Source: Methanobacteriota archaeon
GTDB lineage: Archaea; Thermoplasmatota; Poseidoniia; Poseidoniales; Thalassarchaeaceae
DNA: 64,000 nt
Assembly (NCBI GenBank): GCA_002722735.1
Contig: PBMR01000017.1
Location: 1 to 64,000, forward strand
Direction: 5' to 3'
Shown here: positions 8,531 to 18,727 of the stretch, one piece after another
Layout of the letters: each line of letters begins with the position of its first letter
Numbering within the stretch: position 1 is the stretch's first letter
Position numbers and translations under genes: made by a program
The notes under the pieces: model-generated
Databases searched by the model: none
What the model was told of the DNA's origin: nothing
Seen by the model: the letters and a program-made list of their open reading frames with translations, nothing else

Positions 8531-11089
8531 ATGAACGATGGGCGAGTCGGCGATACGCTTAGCCTGAGTGACTTCGATATAGATCCCAGATTGAAGGCCA
8601 TGCTTGAGGAATCTTGGGGAATAGAGAGTCTATTCCCCCCTCAGGCAGAGGCGCTACCGCACGCTCTAAGCGGTAGGAGCGTGATGCTCGCCATACCCAC
8701 GGCGAGCGGTAAGTCTCTGGTGGCTCACATTACGCTCGCACACAGGTTGGCCAACGAGTTGGGGGGATCGAGGGGAGTATACATCGTCCCACTCAAGGCA
8801 CTAGCGTCGGAGAAGTACGAGGAACTCAAGGAGATCTCAGCGAGTCTCGGACTCAGGGTCGGGCTTGCAATAGGGGATCGGACCAGCGAGATGAGCGCTA
8901 TCGAAGATTCTGATATTCTCGTCTGCACCAGCGAGAAGCTCGATTCCATGCTGAGGGGGAATCCGTCTATCGGGGATGATATCAGTATCGTTGTTGCAGA
9001 CGAGTTCCATCTCTTGCAAGACCCTAGCAGGGGTCCCACTTTGGAGATTCTCCTATCGAGGATTCGCCACCGGAGAAGCGATGCCCAAATATTGGCTCTT
9101 TCTGCCACCGTGGGTAATGCCGAGGAGATGGCAGAATGGCTGGATGCCGAGCTCATTAAATCCGACTGGAGGCCAGTCACGCTGTACTCGGGAACCCTGA
9201 CTGGATTGGATCTCAGATACCACGCTGTAGAGAGTCCGTATGGTGCTGCAGAGGAATTGCCCGAATCGAGGCGTCTGGAGGGGGGGACCCAAAAGAATCT
9301 CCACGCTGTTCTCGATGACACCATTGGCGAGGGAAGGCAGATGCTCGTGTTTGTTTCTTCGAGATCATCGGCCCAAAAGGAAGCCAGAGAGCTTGCAAAG
9401 CACATCAGATCTTCCTGGGTTGCAGATGGTGCTGGTTTCTTTGATCCCGGAATGATTGAGGGCTGGGATATCTTAGCAGACGGTCTTTCCAGCGGTGAAG
9501 GTGCATCTGCCACGGTAAAGGCGCTCTCTAACGCATGTAGGAACGGTGTTGCCTTCCACCATGCAGGGCTTACCTCAACTCAGAGGAAGAAGGTCGAGGA
9601 CGGTTTCAGAAGTGGACAACTGCTGTGCGTTGTTGCGACTCCGACCCTTGCCCAGGGAGTCAATCTACCAGCAAGTAGAGTCGTGATTAGAGATACGAGG
9701 AGATGGAGTACCATCGCTGCTAGGAGCATGCCTCTGCCAATCATGGAGGTGAGGCAAATGATGGGTAGAGCTGGCAGACCGGCTTACGATGACTTTGGTG
9801 AGTCCTTCTTAGTTTCGAAGAGTAAGGACGAGGAGTCATCTCTGGTGGAGAGGTACCTGAGAGGGGGTCCCGAGGAAGTCACCTCAAAGCTCGCTAATCC
9901 CAGCGCGCTCCACGCTGAGGAGGACGGTGCGCTACTTACGCACATGCTTTCTCTTATCGCTACGGCAGGAATAGACGACAGGGACTCTATCACTCGCTTC
10001 TTGGACAAGACCTTCCTAGCTACCCAGATGGATCCGGAAACGCTAGAGTCCAGGGTGGATGACGTGCTGTGCTGGCTCGCCAACAACGGGATGATTGATA
10101 GAATCGGAGAATCGGAGGAAGTCAGGAAGAGGATCCTAGAAAGCGAGAATGAATCCCCCAAGGATGAAGACTGGGAAGATGAGATGCCATCGTGGGCCGA
10201 CTCTGCTTCGGAGATACCCGGGCTTGAGATCGTTCCCAAGAAGGGACGGCGTCGTAGACTCGTCCCCAGAAAGGGGCCAGCGATCTTCGGATTCAGGAAA
10301 GCCAGCCTGTACGAGGCCGCCGAGTCGATACTGCCAGAGCCCAGCACAATGACCTACGCTTCGACCAGTCTCGGTTCCAGGATCGCTAGACTATACCTGA
10401 ACCCAATCTCAGGCAGGATCATCCATGATGGTCTTCGAAGGGCGATGGGCATACTCTCCGGAGAGGATGATGTAGGGCAGTTTTCCCCGCTCAGTCTCCT
10501 GCACCTGGCTGCCTGCACCCCCGACTTCCTACCGCTCTGGCCCAGGAGGAGTGACTACGACTCCATACAAGAGGCACTGCACGGGCATGAGAGAGAGCTG
10601 CTGGCAGAAGCAGTGGACCTTGAGGAAGAGCGGAGAATGAAGGGGGTCTTGGTGGTGCAATCATGGATGGAGGAAGAGAGCCTGGATTCGATTGAGGGCA
10701 AATGGGGCGTTCAACCTGGTGACCTACGCAGCCGCGTGGAGTTGCTTGAATGGCTGTTGTACGCCATGCGGAGAGTCCTCTCAGAGGATGAGGGGCTCGC
10801 CAAGGTCGACCGGAATGCCCACAAGACCCTATTCGAATCAATAGACGAGATTCATCGTAGAGTGAGATTCGGCTGCAGGGCTGACATCCTAGGACTAGTC
10901 GCAATCAGGGGGGTCGGAAGAGTCAGGGCCAGGGAGATGGCTGACACGCTCGGAGTATCTAGCGCATCGGATGTCTCCATGTTAACCGAGAGGGACCGGG
11001 GGCGGTTGGCCGACCTACGCGGTTGGAGCCCCCAACTCGTCGAAAACCTCGTCGGCTCCGCGAGTAGGCCGGCCAGACGAAGTCGCTAA
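8531..11089 (+). CDS. hel308: Ski2-like DNA helicase of the Hel308 type
   Basis: FPPQAEAL, AIPTASGKS, VADEFHLL, LSATVGNAEEMAEWL, VVATPTLAQGVNLPA, MGRAGRP; C-terminal helix-hairpin-helix IRGVGRVRAREMAD. Confidence 0.85.
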   Translation: MNDGRVGDTLSLSDFDIDPRLKAMLEESWGIESLFPPQAEALPHALSGRSVMLAIPTASGKSLVAHITLAHRLANELGGSRGVYIVPLKALASEKYEELKEISASLGLRVGLAIGDRTSEMSAIEDSDILVCTSEKLDSMLRGNPSIGDDISIVVADEFHLLQDPSRGPTLEILLSRIRHRRSDAQILALSATVGNAEEMAEWLDAELIKSDWRPVTLYSGTLTGLDLRYHAVESPYGAAEELPESRRLEGGTQKNLHAVLDDTIGEGRQMLVFVSSRSSAQKEARELAKHIRSSWVADGAGFFDPGMIEGWDILADGLSSGEGASATVKALSNACRNGVAFHHAGLTSTQRKKVEDGFRSGQLLCVVATPTLAQGVNLPASRVVIRDTRRWSTIAARSMPLPIMEVRQMMGRAGRPAYDDFGESFLVSKSKDEESSLVERYLRGGPEEVTSKLANPSALHAEEDGALLTHMLSLIATAGIDDRDSITRFLDKTFLATQMDPETLESRVDDVLCWLANNGMIDRIGESEEVRKRILESENESPKDEDWEDEMPSWADSASEIPGLEIVPKKGRRRRLVPRKGPAIFGFRKASLYEAAESILPEPSTMTYASTSLGSRIARLYLNPISGRIIHDGLRRAMGILSGEDDVGQFSPLSLLHLAACTPDFLPLWPRRSDYDSIQEALHGHERELLAEAVDLEEERRMKGVLVVQSWMEEESLDSIEGKWGVQPGDLRSRVELLEWLLYAMRRVLSEDEGLAKVDRNAHKTLFESIDEIHRRVRFGCRADILGLVAIRGVGRVRAREMADTLGVSSASDVSMLTERDRGRLADLRGWSPQLVENLVGSASRPARRSR

Positions 11090-11121
11090 TCACATTCTTC
11101 CGTCAGACTCCATCGCCCCAC

Positions 11122-11694
11122 ATGGTCATTGACCACCCCGTGCCATGGTTCCCGGCTTGGGGAGTGAGTTTTCCCCGTCCGGTGGTGGACGTGCAATCAG
11201 TAGTCTCGTTATTCAATGAATGGCGGCCAAGCAATAGGTGGCTACTGGTGGCCTTTGAGGTTGTGGCCAGTGAGATTCACCTGTGGACGACATGGCATGC
11301 CCTCAGAAGGGGAGAAGCCTCCGGGTCAATGGTTGCCAATTCCCCTGATGCCGAGTTCCTCCGACTGATATCGGGAACCCATCAGGTGTCCCGGGCGTTT
11401 GAGAGGGCGGGGATCAAAGAGGGTGATGCGTCGGCATGGATCGTATCACTTCCCGATGCGAATCTTGGGGATGAGTTCGGGGGCTATGAGATACCGAGAG
11501 CGAGTTATCACGACATGGGTCTGGAAGCCGATCGGATAATTGAGCATCTTGGGGGCTCACTTGTTGCCAAGAGGCCAGTGCCCAGTGAACTAGGACTCCT
11601 AAGACTCGGAGCTAGGTCTGAGGAGAGCGGCCTCCCCCTGTGGAGGATAGAAGAGTGCTTCATATCGCACATGGCCCTTTCCGACTTGAGGTGA
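11122..11694 (+). CDS. KEOPS complex subunit Cgi121-like protein
   Basis: LISGTHQVSRAFERAGIKEGD motif; adjacent to the Hel308 helicase. Confidence 0.7.
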   Translation: MVIDHPVPWFPAWGVSFPRPVVDVQSVVSLFNEWRPSNRWLLVAFEVVASEIHLWTTWHALRRGEASGSMVANSPDAEFLRLISGTHQVSRAFERAGIKEGDASAWIVSLPDANLGDEFGGYEIPRASYHDMGLEADRIIEHLGGSLVAKRPVPSELGLLRLGARSEESGLPLWRIEECFISHMALSDLR

Positions 11695-11787
11695 GATTGA
11701 GCCACTGGCGTCAAGTTGATAGTCGAGGCGTCGGTGTACTCGCAGAGTGATATGGCAAAGTTCCACGATTCATACTGAGGTCTACAG

Positions 11788-13494
11788 ATGACTGGTCAAT
11801 TCGTGCCCGACAACCTAGATGCCGCCCTTTGGGAGAATATCGAGCCATTTGCTAATGACTTGCTAGAAAGAGGACTGAACTGCTCAAACTGCCTTGAGGG
11901 TCTAATCAGAGACGCCTCCAATCTTGCTGAGCACATCTCCGAGGCAGGTGCACTACTCTACATCGGTATGACTTGCAATACCGATAGCGAGGAGAAGAAA
12001 GGAGCCTTCCTTGACTTCGTCAGCAATGTCCGACCGAAGCTCTCGGAATTCTCCGACTCACTCAACAGGAGGATAGTGGGGCACCCGTCTCTCGACGATT
12101 TGTCCGACAGGTACGACCTAATGATCAGAGCAATGAAGACGGATTTAGAGATTTTCTGCAAGGAGAACATCCCCCTTGGGGTGGAGCAGACCAAGCTCAT
12201 CACCGAGGCTCAGGCGATCAAAGGTGCGATGACCGTCGACTTCGACGGTGAGGAGCGCACTCTCCCGCAAATGAGTGGCTACCTCGAGTCAAACGACAGG
12301 TCAGAACGGGAAGCGGCTTGGTCCGCAGTTGTCGAGAGGAGGATGCTTGACAGTGAGAGGCTGTCAGAGATCTTCGATGAACTGGTGGGCATCAGGCATC
12401 AGATTGCCCTCAATGCGGGTTTCGACAGTTACACCCACTACATGTTTCGGGCTATGCACCGATTCGACTACAATATCGAGGACTGCCTCGAGTTCCATGA
12501 GTCGATTGAGGCCGTTTGCATGCCGCTTCTCCGAGGCATCAACGATGAGAGGCGGGACTGCCTGGAAATAACGAGGCTGGCCCCTTGGGACGTCAACGAG
12601 AAGACCGGTTTCGGCCCCGATATTCACGGGCTGCCTCCGCTACGTCCTTTCCAGACGGCTGACGAGATGGTGGCAAAGCTCTCCGTCATGTTCCATGGAA
12701 TGTCAGGGGACCTAGGGGGAAAATTCGACAAGTTGGTTGAGATGGACACCCTTGACCTCGATACTAGGAAGGGCAAGGCCCCCGGAGGGTACCAGTACTA
12801 CCTCGAGAAGAGCCGGGTCCCATTCATCTTCATGAACGCGGCCGGGTTGCAGGGTGACCTCGAGACGATGATTCACGAGGCTGGGCACGCATTCCACTCC
12901 CTCTATTGCGGACACTTGGAACTCATCGATGAGAGGGGCTACCCAATCGAGTTCGCTGAGGTTGCATCCATGTCCATGGAATTGCTGACTCAGACGGGTT
13001 GGGACATGTTCTATCCCGACGGAGAAGCGGACAGGGCTCGTAAAACGCATCTGGAGGGGGTAGTGTTCCTCCTCCCATGGATAGCCACCATTGACTCGTT
13101 CCAACATTGGGTCTACGCCAATCCCGGGCATTCGAGACAGGAGAGGTCGGAGGCTTGGCTATCAATTCGCGATAGGTTCGGATCTGACATGGATTGGGGA
13201 GGGCACTCCGCTTTCAGGGAAGTCTCGTGGCAGCAGCAAGGTCACCTCTACGGAGCCCCCTTCTACTACATCGAGTATGGTATAGCCCAATTGGGCGCCC
13301 TGCAGCTTTGGCAGACTCACAGAAAGGATTCACAGAAAGCACTGAACGACTACGCAGAAGCAATGAGCCTGGGCAATACTAGAACGCTCCCCGACCTCTT
13401 CTCGGCAGCTGGTTTGACGCTCGGCTTCGATGAGGCACACCTCGCCTCGCTAATCGGAGAGGTGGACGAGGCGATGGTCGGGATCAAAGCATAG
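11788..13494 (+). CDS. pepF: Oligoendopeptidase F (M3 metallopeptidase)
   Basis: MIHEAGHAFHSLYC (HExxH), C-terminal FYYIEYGIAQLGALQLW. Confidence 0.9.
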   Translation: MTGQFVPDNLDAALWENIEPFANDLLERGLNCSNCLEGLIRDASNLAEHISEAGALLYIGMTCNTDSEEKKGAFLDFVSNVRPKLSEFSDSLNRRIVGHPSLDDLSDRYDLMIRAMKTDLEIFCKENIPLGVEQTKLITEAQAIKGAMTVDFDGEERTLPQMSGYLESNDRSEREAAWSAVVERRMLDSERLSEIFDELVGIRHQIALNAGFDSYTHYMFRAMHRFDYNIEDCLEFHESIEAVCMPLLRGINDERRDCLEITRLAPWDVNEKTGFGPDIHGLPPLRPFQTADEMVAKLSVMFHGMSGDLGGKFDKLVEMDTLDLDTRKGKAPGGYQYYLEKSRVPFIFMNAAGLQGDLETMIHEAGHAFHSLYCGHLELIDERGYPIEFAEVASMSMELLTQTGWDMFYPDGEADRARKTHLEGVVFLLPWIATIDSFQHWVYANPGHSRQERSEAWLSIRDRFGSDMDWGGHSAFREVSWQQQGHLYGAPFYYIEYGIAQLGALQLWQTHRKDSQKALNDYAEAMSLGNTRTLPDLFSAAGLTLGFDEAHLASLIGEVDEAMVGIKA

Positions 13495-13517
13495 CCTTCG
13501 GACCCCGAGGCCTGCAC

Positions 13518-14519
13518 TCAGTCGCGCAGGCCCTCGGATGTCACGGTGAAGACCGCTTCCCCCTCTGGCAGGTTGGGGCTGTCGATGAGGCGGGCTATCC
13601 TTCGGCCCCCCTTCGACTTCCTCAGGTACAAGCGGAATGTGCTGGCATGGCCGACTATGTGGCCCCCAATCGCCCTAGTCGGATCCCCCCACATGGCATC
13701 GGGCTTCGACATGACTTGGTTGGTGACCAGAACCAAAGCGTTCTGAACGTCTGCAAGCTGCTTTAGCTCCTTCATGTGGCGATTGAGCTTCTGCTGTCTG
13801 GTAGCGAGCATGCCGCGGCCGATGTACTCGGCTCGGAAGTGGCTAGTCAGGGAGTCCACGATTATCAGTTTGACATCGATGTTCTTCGACATCCTCTTGA
13901 TCTCGTCCACGAGCAGCATCTGGTGCGCTGAGTTGTATGCGCGTGCTACGTGTATCCTGTCTAGGGCGTCCTGTGGGTCAATTCCGACGAATTCGGCCAT
14001 CTGCGTTATGCGCTCGGGCCTGAATGTGTCCTCTGTGTCGATGTAGAATATCTCGCCATCGAAGCCTCCCTGTTCCAAAGGAAGGATCGTGTTGACGGCG
14101 AGCTGGTGACCAATCTGGGTCTTGCCGCTGCCGAACTCGCCGAATACCTCTACTATGGCCTGGGTCTCGAAGCCACCGCCCAGCAACTCGTCCAGCGAGG
14201 AGGTCCCAGAGGTCAGCTTCTGCACCCTGCGGCGACGTTCCAACAGCGCTGCGCCACTGACGAAGCCGCCAATGTTCGCCAGCTTCTTCGCTCCTGCGAT
14301 GATCTTCGCGGACACAGCCTCGCCCAACTCCGCCTGCTCCGCCAGCTCTGGCGGGCTCATCACGGCGATGGCCAACAGATCCTCGAACCCGGCCTCGCGT
14401 AGCTTCTCGGCGGTCGCCGGACCGACCCCGGGCAGATCTTCGATGGTCGGCTCTGGTTCGTCCACGTCTATCACTATATCTTCCTCTTCGATTTTCTCAC
14501 TCGCCGTTTCCTCTGTCAT
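13518..14519 (-). CDS. radA: DNA repair and recombination protein RadA
   Basis: N-terminal Hh[20 protein letters not shown]; Walker [32 protein letters not shown]; archaeal RadA layout. Confidence 0.95.
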   Translation of the reverse strand: MTEETASEKIEEEDIVIDVDEPEPTIEDLPGVGPATAEKLREAGFEDLLAIAVMSPPELAEQAELGEAVSAKIIAGAKKLANIGGFVSGAALLERRRRVQKLTSGTSSLDELLGGGFETQAIVEVFGEFGSGKTQIGHQLAVNTILPLEQGGFDGEIFYIDTEDTFRPERITQMAEFVGIDPQDALDRIHVARAYNSAHQMLLVDEIKRMSKNIDVKLIIVDSLTSHFRAEYIGRGMLATRQQKLNRHMKELKQLADVQNALVLVTNQVMSKPDAMWGDPTRAIGGHIVGHASTFRLYLRKSKGGRRIARLIDSPNLPEGEAVFTVTSEGLRD

Positions 14520-14603
14520 ACCTCTCACCCTAACTGGCTACCTCTCGACTTTGATGGTATATGAACAAGAGAAGGGCCCCTTGCAATTGATTGAAAGTAT
14601 AAT

Positions 14604-14627
14604 GGCACTTAATAGTGGAGCAGTGCC
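14604..14627. repeat. Inverted repeat GGCACT-N12-AGTGCC between tRNA-Met and radA
   Basis: Exact 6-bp arms read at 14604-14609 and 14622-14627. Confidence 0.45.
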
Positions 14628-14655
14628 TTGATTTTTCACTTTCATTACAAATTCT

Positions 14656-14733
14656 TGGTAGCGGATGGTGGATTTGAACCACCGGTCTCCGGGTTATGAG
14701 CCCGACGAGATAACCTGACTACTCCAACCCGCT
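14656..14733 (-). tRNA. tRNA-Met(CAU), initiator-type, CCA encoded
   Basis: AGCGGGTTGGAGTAGTCAGGTTATCTCGTCGGGCTCATAACCCGGAGACCGGTGGTTCAAATCCACCATCCGCTACCA; A1:U72 pair, GGG/CCC next to the anticodon loop. Confidence 0.9.
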
Positions 14734-14846
14734 ACGGGGCCGCTGAAGGCAGGTCTATTTTACTCATACGGAAACGGTCTAGAGCGCTGACGTGGGTATG
14801 CGAACAGTCTTGAGATATCTCCTGCCCGGCTGTCGATGGAGAGGGC

Positions 14847-16220
14847 ATGGGACAGTCACTGCTGATTCTGAACGCCGAGATGGTGTTCGGCGGCAAGGTT
14901 ACCCCTGGGGACCTCCGTGCTACCTCGGGCGTAATCGAGGCAATCGCGCCGGGAGGGGGTCTTGCTGCTCGCGAGGGCGAAGTCGTCATCGATGGCGAAG
15001 GCCTGCACCTGCTGCCTGGGGCCATCGACCCCCAAGTTCACTTCAGGGAGCCCGGCCAACCCGATAAGGAGGACATCGGCAGCGGCAGCATGGCCGCTGC
15101 GGCTGGTGGCATCACAGCCTTCCTCGACATGCCCAACAACGTCCCCTCTGCCACCAGCATGGAGGCGATGCGAGCCAAGCTAGGCTCCGCCGCTGCCAAT
15201 GCGGTCACTCACCACGGCTTCTTCATCGGGGCGACCCCTGACAATCTCGAGGAGCTGCAAGCGGCTGTCGGGACTGCTGATGAGCCGAGTCCGAGGGAAG
15301 GCGTCTGTGGCATCAAGGTCTTCATGGGAAGCAGCACTGGCGACCTGCTGGTTGACGAGCAACCAGCACTGGAGAGGATCTTCTCGCAGACCGCCGGCGT
15401 CATCGCCGTTCATGCGGAGGACGAAGGCAGGCTCAACGAACGCCGACCGGACTACGAAGGACGGGGGGATGTTGCCGCGCATGCGGAGTGGCGTGATAGC
15501 GAAACTGCGCTCATCGCCACTCAGCGAGCCTCGAATCTCGCGAGCGATCACAATCACCGCCTCCACATTCTTCATCTGACCAGCGCTATGGAGGCCGACT
15601 GGCTTGCGGGCAACAAAAGCGGTCTTGTCACTACTGAAGTATGTCCACAGCATCTGACCTTCGATCAGGACGACGTGTTAGAGCGCGGTACTCGCTTGAT
15701 CATGAACCCACCCATCCGCTACAGCGAGGACCGTGACGCGCTGTGGAGGAGGCTGAAGGACGGGACGATAGACTGCATCGCCACAGACCACGCCCCCCAT
15801 ACATTGGAGAACAAGTCCCTGGGCTTTCCCATGGCTCATTCCGGCATGCCTGGTGTGGAGACCTCGCTTCCCGTGATGCTGACACACGCCGCTGATGGCA
15901 AGTGCTCGATTCCCGACGTCGTGCGATGGATGTGCGAAGGACCTGCCGGGGTATACGGGATTCAGGGCAAGGGCCAACTGCAAGAGGGCATGGACGCTGA
16001 CCTAGTACTCGTGGACATGGAATCGAGGCGGTCGATCTCGGATGCGGACACATGGACCCGCGTAGGGTGGACGGCGTACGAGGGGATCCCCCTCACTGGC
16101 TGGCCCGTGTGCACCGTCGTTGACGGGACCATCGTGCACAGCCGAACAGGCGATGGTCCCAAGCGAGGGGAAATCGTGGCCGAGCCTGGTTCGGTCGGCA
16201 GGGCTCTGCGCTTCGCTTGA
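14847..16220 (+). CDS. pyrC: Dihydroorotase
   Basis: LLPGAIDPQVHFREPGQPDKEDIGSGSMAAAAGGITAFLDMPNN; CIATDHAPHTLENK. Confidence 0.92.
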   Translation: MGQSLLILNAEMVFGGKVTPGDLRATSGVIEAIAPGGGLAAREGEVVIDGEGLHLLPGAIDPQVHFREPGQPDKEDIGSGSMAAAAGGITAFLDMPNNVPSATSMEAMRAKLGSAAANAVTHHGFFIGATPDNLEELQAAVGTADEPSPREGVCGIKVFMGSSTGDLLVDEQPALERIFSQTAGVIAVHAEDEGRLNERRPDYEGRGDVAAHAEWRDSETALIATQRASNLASDHNHRLHILHLTSAMEADWLAGNKSGLVTTEVCPQHLTFDQDDVLERGTRLIMNPPIRYSEDRDALWRRLKDGTIDCIATDHAPHTLENKSLGFPMAHSGMPGVETSLPVMLTHAADGKCSIPDVVRWMCEGPAGVYGIQGKGQLQEGMDADLVLVDMESRRSISDADTWTRVGWTAYEGIPLTGWPVCTVVDGTIVHSRTGDGPKRGEIVAEPGSVGRALRFA

Positions 16221-16223
16221 GGA

Positions 16224-18653
16224 TCAGGCTTCGTCGTCAGCGGGTTCGTCTTCGGTGCTGGAGGGCTCTACGGCCTCTCCGTCCACGGCGTCCACAATCT
16301 GAGGTTCCCCGTAATAGTAAGAATCGGGCTCGTTTCCAGGTATCTCCAGCTCCACCATCAACTGCAGGTCGTCGGTACGATGGACTGTGGCACCAGCCGC
16401 CGAGAATGCGTACACGTAGTCCCCCATGAAGATCGAGCGGCGTATGCTGGTAGTACCTGACCACCAAGAGGACAGGCCGTCCTCGTTGTAGAACCCGGAG
16501 TGCTCGACGTCTCCGTGAGTCAAGAGAGTGCCGTTCTCAGCGTCCACGTTGATTATCTTGAGCATCGAGACGAACTGGTATCCGGAAAACGAGTAGACCC
16601 TGCCGTCGATCTCGATCTCGTCGTACACGTACCTATGTGTGGATAGAGGCACTGCCAGGAGTGACTCAGGTGCCCAGTAGGTGAAGGCCTTGTGCTCGTA
16701 GGTGGCCTCGGAGTATGACCACGACCAGCCGCAGGAGCGGATGTCCTCGCAGTTATCATCGGCGTAAGCCGGCGTCAACGGGAGGGTGTCGGAGAGGGTG
16801 GGATTGCTGGTGTCGCTGACGTCGAACAGGGAGACTTGGGTCGTGGACCAGTCTAGGCCCTCCCCACCCTCCCCACCAGCTATACCAATCGTGAGCAGGG
16901 TATTGTCGTCTACGGGATGGATGTAGGTTGACACTCCTGGCACCTCGAGCTCGCCCAAGACCGTGGGGTCGGTCGGATCGGACAGGTCGAGGACCCAAAG
17001 TGGGTCCATGTTCATGAAAGTCACGAGGTACCCGCGTTCGCCAACGAAGCGAGCGCTCCAGATGGTCTCGCCCTCGGCGATGCCCCCGATGAAGCCAACC
17101 TGGGAGAGCAGTCCCTCGTCATTGTCCTGCAGGATGGTCACCTGATTGCTGGGGCCGGTCCATATCGGCTCGCCGTTCTCGTCCAGCTCGGCAGAAAGCC
17201 ACCATCTCCCCCAAAGGTCGGAGGTAGAGGCCACCCTGATCGAGCCCTCGTACTCGCTCATGGAGAACTGATCTTGCACTGTGCCGTTCACCCGTCCCGA
17301 AGCGGAGTAGGTGGTGTGGTTGGCATCGCTGATGTCGAAGGAGTGGATATTTGTCGCGTCATCCCAGCCCGAGTTCCGCCAGAACCACCACCAGTCGTTA
17401 GCGGGTTCTGCGAGAACCAAGGTGTCCTGTGAGGCGTATACGTGAGCCCACGTGGAGGTGATGTGATCGACCTCGAGCGAAACGTCGTCACTGAGCATCT
17501 GAATGGTCATGATGGTGGTGAACCCACGGCCAGCGCTGTCGGCGCTGGCTGAGAACTCGGCGCATTGCTCGTATGTGAGCGGGTGCATCTTGAGCTCGCT
17601 ATCGCTCATCTCGTAAATGTGCGGCACGAAGTCGTCTAGGGTTAGAGCTGCAATGGCCTGCTCGTTGTGCAGGATGGTCGCGTTCATGCTCTCGTTCCAC
17701 ATGTCCATCCTCTTGTCGATATCGTCCTCAGCCCAGTAATCAGAGGTTAGTTCGACCCAAGTCCGGATCCCATCGAAGTACGTCCACAGGTGCGTTACCG
17801 AGCGAACAGTGCCGTCCACCATCCTAGCGGTGTGGTAATCGCCCTCGATATACAGCTCCCTCTCAATGCTGGGAGCGGTGCGGTCAGTGATGTCGACGAC
17901 TGTGTACTTCACGAGGTTCTGGACTCGCATGTACGTGTACGAGTAGTCCTCCTCCCCCTTCTCCGAAGTGACCGTGACCTCCTCTGCCATGACATTCCTA
18001 AGTTCGCTGTCATCGGGCAGGCTCCAGTAGTAGATCGAGGAGGCGATGACCAATCGGTCACCGTCAATCATCATCTGGGTGGGATTTCCCTCGATGGTGA
18101 GGTTTGACTCGAGTGTCAGGTTGCCGAACTCGGGAACCCCCATTATCAGCAGCAATTGCCCGTTCAACATGTAGATGTGGTAGCCATCTGTCTTGAGGAA
18201 GTCCGCCTCGTCGACCCCTGCCTCCTGGTTGTTCGTCCCAGAGAACTCTCCCTCACGCGAACTGGTCGCCTCGCTGCCTGACTGGGATGCCGCAGAATCG
18301 TCAGCTGCCATCTCGGCCACAGGAACGCCGCCGTCGAATGCGATGTCCTCGACCCAGATTCCGGTCCTCCAAGGCTCAGTGACCCAATGCCAGTAGCTTT
18401 CCTGGTCTAAGGAGACGATCATCTCCTCGTAGACGGCCCGCTGCAGATCCTCGAGGAGGGTATCGCAGGCATCGTAGCTGTGCAGGCCTGGGGAGGAGCG
18501 CGCGCGCTCGGGCATCTCCAGTTGCGGGTAGTCGCCCTCGAAGGCGTCTATCGTCTGGCCGATGTCCTCGATGATCTCATCGACGGTCTCGAGGCATCCT
18601 GCGCTCAGCAGCACGACAAGAATGAGCATCGCGTTAGTGGTTCGGTTGTCCAT
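16224..18653 (-). CDS. Secreted beta-propeller-domain lipoprotein
   Basis: Lipobox LVVLLSAGC; TNNQEAGVDEADFLKTDGYHIYMLNG; DLSDPTDPTVLGELEVPGVSTYIHPVDDNTLLTIG. Confidence 0.8.
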   Translation of the reverse strand: MDNRTTNAMLILVVLLSAGCLETVDEIIEDIGQTIDAFEGDYPQLEMPERARSSPGLHSYDACDTLLEDLQRAVYEEMIVSLDQESYWHWVTEPWRTGIWVEDIAFDGGVPVAEMAADDSAASQSGSEATSSREGEFSGTNNQEAGVDEADFLKTDGYHIYMLNGQLLLIMGVPEFGNLTLESNLTIEGNPTQMMIDGDRLVIASSIYYWSLPDDSELRNVMAEEVTVTSEKGEEDYSYTYMRVQNLVKYTVVDITDRTAPSIERELYIEGDYHTARMVDGTVRSVTHLWTYFDGIRTWVELTSDYWAEDDIDKRMDMWNESMNATILHNEQAIAALTLDDFVPHIYEMSDSELKMHPLTYEQCAEFSASADSAGRGFTTIMTIQMLSDDVSLEVDHITSTWAHVYASQDTLVLAEPANDWWWFWRNSGWDDATNIHSFDISDANHTTYSASGRVNGTVQDQFSMSEYEGSIRVASTSDLWGRWWLSAELDENGEPIWTGPSNQVTILQDNDEGLLSQVGFIGGIAEGETIWSARFVGERGYLVTFMNMDPLWVLDLSDPTDPTVLGELEVPGVSTYIHPVDDNTLLTIGIAGGEGGEGLDWSTTQVSLFDVSDTSNPTLSDTLPLTPAYADDNCEDIRSCGWSWSYSEATYEHKAFTYWAPESLLAVPLSTHRYVYDEIEIDGRVYSFSGYQFVSMLKIINVDAENGTLLTHGDVEHSGFYNEDGLSSWWSGTTSIRRSIFMGDYVYAFSAAGATVHRTDDLQLMVELEIPGNEPDSYYYGEPQIVDAVDGEAVEPSSTEDEPADDEA

Positions 18654-18727
18654 GGAACTGGGGACAATCGCGCCCCATATCAAGCGGTTGGTATGATGAT
18701 TGGACAAATAGGGCTCATCATCTGGAC

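Noticed and set aside
8725-9513. 262-aa minus-strand ORF
   Set aside because: Antisense to Hel308 helicase; Ser-rich shadow translation.
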